From NCBI GenBank assembly GCA_947493535.1, contig CANLRK010000003.1, positions 186,001 through 250,000 of the forward strand: 64,000 bases of DNA. Reading direction: 5' to 3'. The position numbers and the translations under genes were made by a program. This DNA comes from an uncultured Flavobacteriaceae bacterium. Lineage in GTDB: Bacteria; Bacteroidota; Bacteroidia; Flavobacteriales; Flavobacteriaceae. Below the pieces are notes generated by a model. It saw nothing but the letters and a program-made list of their open reading frames with translations. It ran no database searches and had not been told where the DNA came from. Positions 60,325 to 64,000 of this stretch are shown in pieces; the stretch's first letter is position 1, and each line of letters starts with the position of its first letter.

Positions 60325-60774
60325 ATGGAACTTATATTAAAACAAGATGTAGAAAACTTAGGGTTTGCAGATGACGTTGTTACTGTAAAAAATGGTTACG
60401 GAAGAAACTATTTAATCCCTCAAGGATTAGGAGTTTTAGCTACACCTTCTGCAAAGAAAGTATTAGCTGAAAACTTAAAGCAAAGAGCACACAGAGAGCA
60501 AAAAATGGTTGATGATGCTAATAAATTAGCTGAGCAATTAAAAGCTTTAGAAATCAAAATAACTTCTAAAATGGGTGAAGCCGGTAAGTTATTTGGATCT
60601 GTAAACAATGCTAATGTTGCAGAAGCTGTAGAAAAAGCAGGTCACGCAATTGATAAAAAATACATTACAGTAGCTGGAGGAAATGTAAAAAGAGCTGGAA
60701 AATATACAGCTAAAGTACGTTTACATCGTTCTGTTGTAATTGATTTACCTTTTGATGTGGTAGCAGAAAAATAA
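60325..60774 (+). CDS. rplI: 50S ribosomal protein L9
   Basis: Ribosomal protein bL9 of 149 residues. N-terminal RNA-binding domain MELILKQDVENLGFADDVVTVKNGYGRNYLIPQGLGVLATPSAKKV in outline, then the connecting alpha helix and a C-terminal domain (SKMGEAGKLFGSVNNANVAEAVEKAG, YTAKVRLHRSVVIDLPFDVVAE). Last gene of the rpsF operon, followed by a strong terminator. The order S6-S18-L9 without priB or ssb in between is the common Bacteroidota arrangement. Confidence 0.97.
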   Translation: MELILKQDVENLGFADDVVTVKNGYGRNYLIPQGLGVLATPSAKKVLAENLKQRAHREQKMVDDANKLAEQLKALEIKITSKMGEAGKLFGSVNNANVAEAVEKAGHAIDKKYITVAGGNVKRAGKYTAKVRLHRSVVIDLPFDVVAEK

Positions 60775-60796
60775 AATGATTTTATCATTATAACGT

Positions 60797-60830
60797 AAAG
60801 CCACGATATTTTTCGTGGCTTTTCTTTTTT
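60797..60830 (+). terminator. intrinsic terminator of rpsF-rpsR-rplI
   Basis: Stem AAAGCCACGA / TCGTGGCTTT with a 6-nt loop, then TTTTCTTTTTT, 22 nt after the rplI stop. Confidence 0.88.
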
Positions 60831-60849
60831 AACATAAATTTTATTGTTG

Positions 60850-61317
60850 ATGAAATACCAACGACTTAGTAAAGAGCAGTTAGATGAAATGCATAAAGAG
60901 TTTATAAACTTTTTAGCATCACAAACTATAACAGCCCAAGAGTGGGAGGAAATTAAAAAAGAAACTCCAGAAGTTGCCGAACAAGAATTAGATGTCTTTT
61001 CTGATTTGGTGTGGGAAGGTGTACTGAATAAAGTACAGTACTTAGAGCATATTTCGCCACAACAAATGCATTTGTTTCATTTAAAAGAATCAGAAATGCA
61101 CGTAATAGCAGTACAGTTGAAAAATGAAATAGATTTAACTTCAAATGAAGGCTTTGATTGGCTCAGAAATAATTTATTGAATGATGAAGTTGAATTTCTA
61201 CAAGCTAAAAAGAACTATTCAGAAGATAAAAATGCTGATAAATTTGCCTTAATACAGCAAGGGTCAATAATTTCATCAGGCGATTTATTTTTGTATTTTG
61301 ATAAAATAATTAATTAG
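60850..61317 (+). CDS. DUF6495 family protein
   Basis: Start at ATG 60850 (MKYQRLSKEQLDEMHKEF); two in-frame TTG codons before it (60844, 60847) would add only Met-Leu. The 155-residue cytoplasmic protein is acidic and helical: EEIKKETPEVAEQELDVFSDLVWEGVLNKVQYLEHISPQQMHLFHLKESEMHVIAVQLK in outline, WLRNNLLNDEVEFLQAKKNY, IIQQGSIISSGDLFLYFD (written QQGSIISSGDLFLYF in the sequence). It belongs to a Bacteroidota family often found right after rplI. Function unknown; the persistent neighbourhood hints at a ribosome-related role, which is inference. Confidence 0.82.
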   Translation: MKYQRLSKEQLDEMHKEFINFLASQTITAQEWEEIKKETPEVAEQELDVFSDLVWEGVLNKVQYLEHISPQQMHLFHLKESEMHVIAVQLKNEIDLTSNEGFDWLRNNLLNDEVEFLQAKKNYSEDKNADKFALIQQGSIISSGDLFLYFDKIIN

Positions 61318-61350
61318 TAAACAACCAATAGTATTTTAAGCACATACGTC

Positions 61351-62718
61351 ATGGCACAAAAACCAAGTATACCAAAAGGAACAAGAGATTTTACACCAGC
61401 GCAAGTAGCTAAAAGAGCTTATATTTTCGATACTATAAAAAAAGCGTTTAAGACCTACGGATTTGAACCTATCGAGACTCCTAGTTTTGAAAACTCTTCA
61501 ACTTTAATGGGGAAATACGGGGAAGAAGGAGATCGATTAATTTTTAAAATACTAAACTCTGGTGATTACTTGAAGAAAGTTGATTCAGGTTTATTGTCAG
61601 ATAAAAACAGTCAGAAAATTACAGCTACTATCTCTGAAAAAGCATTGCGTTATGATTTAACTGTTCCGTTTGCTCGTTATGTAGTGCAACATCAAAATGA
61701 AATAGAATTCCCGTTTAAACGTTACCAAATACAACCAGTATGGCGTGCCGACAGACCTCAAAAAGGGCGCTTTAGAGAATTTTACCAGTGCGATGCAGAT
61801 GTGGTCGGGTCAGATTCACTATGGCAGGAAGTGGAGTTTGTACAGTTATACGATGCTGTTTTTACGGCATTAGGCTTACAAGGTGTAACTATAAAAATAA
61901 ATAATCGTAAAATATTAAGTGGTATTGCTGAGGTAATTGGTGCTTCAGATAAGTTAATTGATTTTACGGTAGCGCTTGATAAGTTGGATAAAATAGGAGA
62001 GGACGGCGTGAAAAAAGAAATGCTAGAAAAAGGAATTTCTGAAAATGCTATTCAAAAAATACAACCTCTGTTTAGTTTTTCTGGAAACTTTGTGCAAAAA
62101 ATAGCGCAATTAAAAGCTTTGTTGGCAAGTTCTGAAATAGGAATGAAAGGAGTGGAGGAGTTGTTGTTTATTGGCAATGCTATAGAGAGTTTAGGTTTAA
62201 CAACAGCTGTACTAGATTTAGACGTAACTTTAGCTAGAGGATTGAATTATTATACCGGGGCTATATTTGAGGTAGCTGCTCCTAAAGGAGTGAAGATGGG
62301 TTCTATTGGCGGTGGTGGTCGCTATGATGATTTAACAGGGATTTTTGGCTTAAAAAATGTTAGTGGAGTAGGTATCTCTTTTGGTTTAGATAGAATTTAC
62401 TTGGTTTTAGAAGAGCTAGGATTATTTCCTGATACTGTTAAAGAAACAACTCAGGTGTTGTTTATTAATTTTGGGGATACTGAAGCGTTATATTGTATGC
62501 AGGCCATTAAACAATTACGTGCTAAAGGTGTTGTTGCAGAAATGTATCCGTCAGCGGCTAAAATGAAAAAACAGATGAATTATGCTAATAAACGGGAAAT
62601 TCCGTTTGTTGTTTTAGTAGGGTCTGAAGAGTTGGTAGAAAATACATTTACGTTAAAGGATATGGTAAGGGGTACACAAGAAAAGGTTACTTTACCTGCA
62701 TTATTGAACCTTTTTTAA
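61351..62718 (+). CDS. hisS: histidine--tRNA ligase
   Basis: Class II aminoacyl-tRNA synthetase charging tRNA-His, homodimer. Of 455 residues, motif 2 is in [28 protein letters not shown], the histidine-A region in [15 protein letters not shown], motif 3 in [17 protein letters not shown] ... [12 protein letters not shown], and a C-terminal anticodon-binding domain starts near residue 365 ([58 protein letters not shown] in outline). The length is normal. Single gene 33 nt after the DUF6495 gene, ending at a strong terminator. Confidence 0.96.
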   Translation: MAQKPSIPKGTRDFTPAQVAKRAYIFDTIKKAFKTYGFEPIETPSFENSSTLMGKYGEEGDRLIFKILNSGDYLKKVDSGLLSDKNSQKITATISEKALRYDLTVPFARYVVQHQNEIEFPFKRYQIQPVWRADRPQKGRFREFYQCDADVVGSDSLWQEVEFVQLYDAVFTALGLQGVTIKINNRKILSGIAEVIGASDKLIDFTVALDKLDKIGEDGVKKEMLEKGISENAIQKIQPLFSFSGNFVQKIAQLKALLASSEIGMKGVEELLFIGNAIESLGLTTAVLDLDVTLARGLNYYTGAIFEVAAPKGVKMGSIGGGGRYDDLTGIFGLKNVSGVGISFGLDRIYLVLEELGLFPDTVKETTQVLFINFGDTEALYCMQAIKQLRAKGVVAEMYPSAAKMKKQMNYANKREIPFVVLVGSEELVENTFTLKDMVRGTQEKVTLPALLNLF

Positions 62719-62736
62719 GTGATAAATAAACAGAAT

Positions 62737-62776
62737 AAAAAAACCTTTCATCAAAAATGAAAGGTTTTTTTGTTTT
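62737..62776 (+). terminator. intrinsic terminator of hisS
   Basis: Stem AAAAAAACCTTTCAT / ATGAAAGGTTTTTTT with a 5-nt loop, then TGTTTT, 18 nt past the stop; likely also ends the minus-strand gene (62794) thanks to its A-tract. Confidence 0.88.
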
Positions 62777-62793
62777 ATGGCGACACTACAGTG

Positions 62794-64000
62794 TTATTTT
62801 TTTACAATTATTTTTTGTGTTACTTTATTGTTTGCTGTTTTTAGTGTTATTAAATAGGTGCTTCCGTTACTCAGATTTGAAACTTCTTTTTCGAAGTTAT
62901 TTTCTCCAATTTTTAGGTTAGAAAGTTTAGCTTCATCAATTAGAGCGCCTTTAATATCGTAAATAGATAACACTACATCTTCTATTTTAGTTAGGTTGAA
63001 TGATATTTTTAAATAGCCTTTGTTTGGGTTTGGGTATATGTTTAGGTTAAGATCGCTTATGCTTGCTGGATTAATGTCATCAACGGCTAAAGGGGTAGCT
63101 TTTTTTATTAAAACTTTAAACATTTGATTATTAGCGGAACTTTGAGTTCCGTCATTAGTAAAGAATATATTGGCAGCAGAACTACTAATTCCTCCATAGA
63201 TATATCCAATTAACGTGTAGTTGTCGGTAATGGAATCTAATTTAAATACTTCATTATTAAAATGAGGGAAACTTAAGTTAGGAATAAATTCTGCTCCAGC
63301 TCCTAAAAGAGCAGGCATTTCTACAGGTAGTTTATGTTCGGTCATGGTGCCGGTATTATCTCTAGTTACTCTTGCAATAGTATTTACAAAGGGTACATTA
63401 TCATCTTGTACTAATGTTCCTGCATTGTCATAAAACTGAGCAATACCTCCAAAGAAAACAGTGTGCATTTCATTATTTATTTCTGAATAAATCGGTAATA
63501 CGGGGCAATGATAATGATTGTAATATTGTTGGAATGAATTGTTTACGGTATAACTACTTGAGTTTATTGTAACAGCGTTTAGGAAAGGCAAATCTACATT
63601 ATGTTGAAAAACCCCAGAAAACATAGTTATACCTTCGCTTCCATCGGGTAATATTTGTTGTTCGGCATTATAATCTCTTCTGTGTAAATTTACAGAGTCG
63701 GTATATGACGGAAGGTGAGTAATGTTTATTGTAGTACCATTGTCTGATAAATTAAATATTCTTATAGCGTCAGTATACTCTTGTATGAACCCTGGGCCAT
63801 TGTTAGGTCCCATAGGGTTGTACCTACCAATAAATTTTTGTCCTCCTAGCAGGTAAAATGTGTTGTCGATTTTTTTTAATCGTCCACCGGTTACTTGAAA
63901 TAGTGGATCTGTAATTTGTCTAAAAAAAGCATTAAAACTAGTTCCGTTTATTACTGCGTTAATAACACCTGAAACTTTTACAGCGGTTAACTTGCTGTAT
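62794..64000 (-). CDS. C-terminal part of a T9SS-secreted protein with Kelch-like segments (5' end beyond the window)
   Basis: The frame stays open up to the right edge, adding about 62 residues upstream of the first Met (reading ...RLKKIDNTFYLLGGQKFIGRYNP), so the protein begins outside the window. Strands such as FYLLGGQKFIGRY, MHTVFFGGIAQFYDN and SNNQMFKVLIKK look like Kelch/beta-propeller repeats. The last 80 residues (DLNLNIYPNPNKGYLKISFNL, VLSIYDIKGALIDEAKL, GSTYLITLKTANNKVTQKIIVKK) are a type A T9SS sorting domain, so the protein is exported across the outer membrane and surface-bound or released. Binding partner unknown. Confidence 0.78.
   Translation of the reverse strand, partial: YSKLTAVKVSGVINAVINGTSFNAFFRQITDPLFQVTGGRLKKIDNTFYLLGGQKFIGRYNPMGPNNGPGFIQEYTDAIRIFNLSDNGTTINITHLPSYTDSVNLHRRDYNAEQQILPDGSEGITMFSGVFQHNVDLPFLNAVTINSSSYTVNNSFQQYYNHYHCPVLPIYSEINNEMHTVFFGGIAQFYDNAGTLVQDDNVPFVNTIARVTRDNTGTMTEHKLPVEMPALLGAGAEFIPNLSFPHFNNEVFKLDSITDNYTLIGYIYGGISSSAANIFFTNDGTQSSANNQMFKVLIKKATPLAVDDINPASISDLNLNIYPNPNKGYLKISFNLTKIEDVVLSIYDIKGALIDEAKLSNLKIGENNFEKEVSNLSNGSTYLITLKTANNKVTQKIIVKK

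Noticed and set aside
1-64000. Search for defence systems, prophage, transposons, integrases or a biosynthetic cluster
   Set aside because: No recombinase, transposase, restriction, toxin-antitoxin, phage structural or NRPS/PKS signature was found; the S74 domains belong to secreted bacterial proteins with signal peptides and not to a prophage.

Overview
The window is a stretch of chromosome from a member of the Bacteroidota, almost certainly a marine-type Flavobacteriaceae (Tenacibaculum/Polaribacter-like; the genus is an inference). The evidence is the low G+C content, promoters of the Bacteroidota type (TTG, about 19 nt, TAnnTTTG), near absence of Shine-Dalgarno sequences, secreted proteins ending in type IX secretion (T9SS) sorting domains, and families typical of the group such as DUF4199, DUF6495, type B ribosomal protein L31 and secreted proteins opening with a QVGIGTT-type motif. 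Gene density is high, no gene-free stretch exceeds 300 bases, and I see no tRNA, rRNA, CRISPR array, insertion sequence, prophage or integrase.

Layout. 1-3077: end of a siderophore/haem-type ABC importer (permease and ATPase), rmuC and a small membrane-anchored protein. 3052-9095: a minus-strand fatty-acid beta-oxidation operon, marR-fadN-fadA-fadE, with an 18-bp perfect palindrome in the promoter and a terminator behind it, followed by an acyl-CoA synthetase gene at 9162-10940. 11155-15249: an acetyltransferase and two secreted proteins with C-terminal S74-type intramolecular chaperone domains, one carrying a long array of YGxYN repeats. 15417-21637: purL, a secreted endonuclease I and an rRNA cytosine methyltransferase. 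21691-24276: a BNR/Ycf48-type lipoprotein and an ECF sigma factor cassette (sigma, putative anti-sigma, Spy/CpxP-like protein). 24393-24525: an orphan promoter plus strong terminator that together suggest an undescribed small RNA of about 100 nt. 24528-31399: lipid-type ABC exporter, phosphohexomutase, glycosyltransferase, DUF4199, rpmE2 and a GlmU-like nucleotidyltransferase. 31473-37529: MBOAT acyltransferase with two SGNH hydrolases (a likely O-acylation cassette) and a peptide-binding lipoprotein.

37607-49724: mtaB, small enzymes, a lytic transglycosylase, a half-length TauE/SafE transporter, rpmH (52 codons), carB without its allosteric domain, a thioesterase, trmH and secreted proteins of unknown role. 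49812-64000: DEAD-box RNA helicase with a structured leader and an Arg/Gly-rich tail, rdgB, hpf, rlmH, nadC, a YihY-family membrane protein, priA, a LytTR response regulator, the rpsF-rpsR-rplI operon, hisS, and the 3' end of a large T9SS-secreted protein that leaves the window.

Most of the window is housekeeping: translation (L31, L34, S6, S18, L9, HisRS, HPF, RlmH, TrmH, MtaB, RsmB-like), nucleotide metabolism (PurL, CarB, RdgB), NAD synthesis, lipid turnover and the cell envelope. The least explained pieces are the small RNA candidate at 24393-24525, the YGxYN-repeat surface protein at 11704-13827, the O-acylation cassette and the structured leader of the helicase gene. All start sites were chosen by eye; where they differ from the longest reading frame the reason is given.
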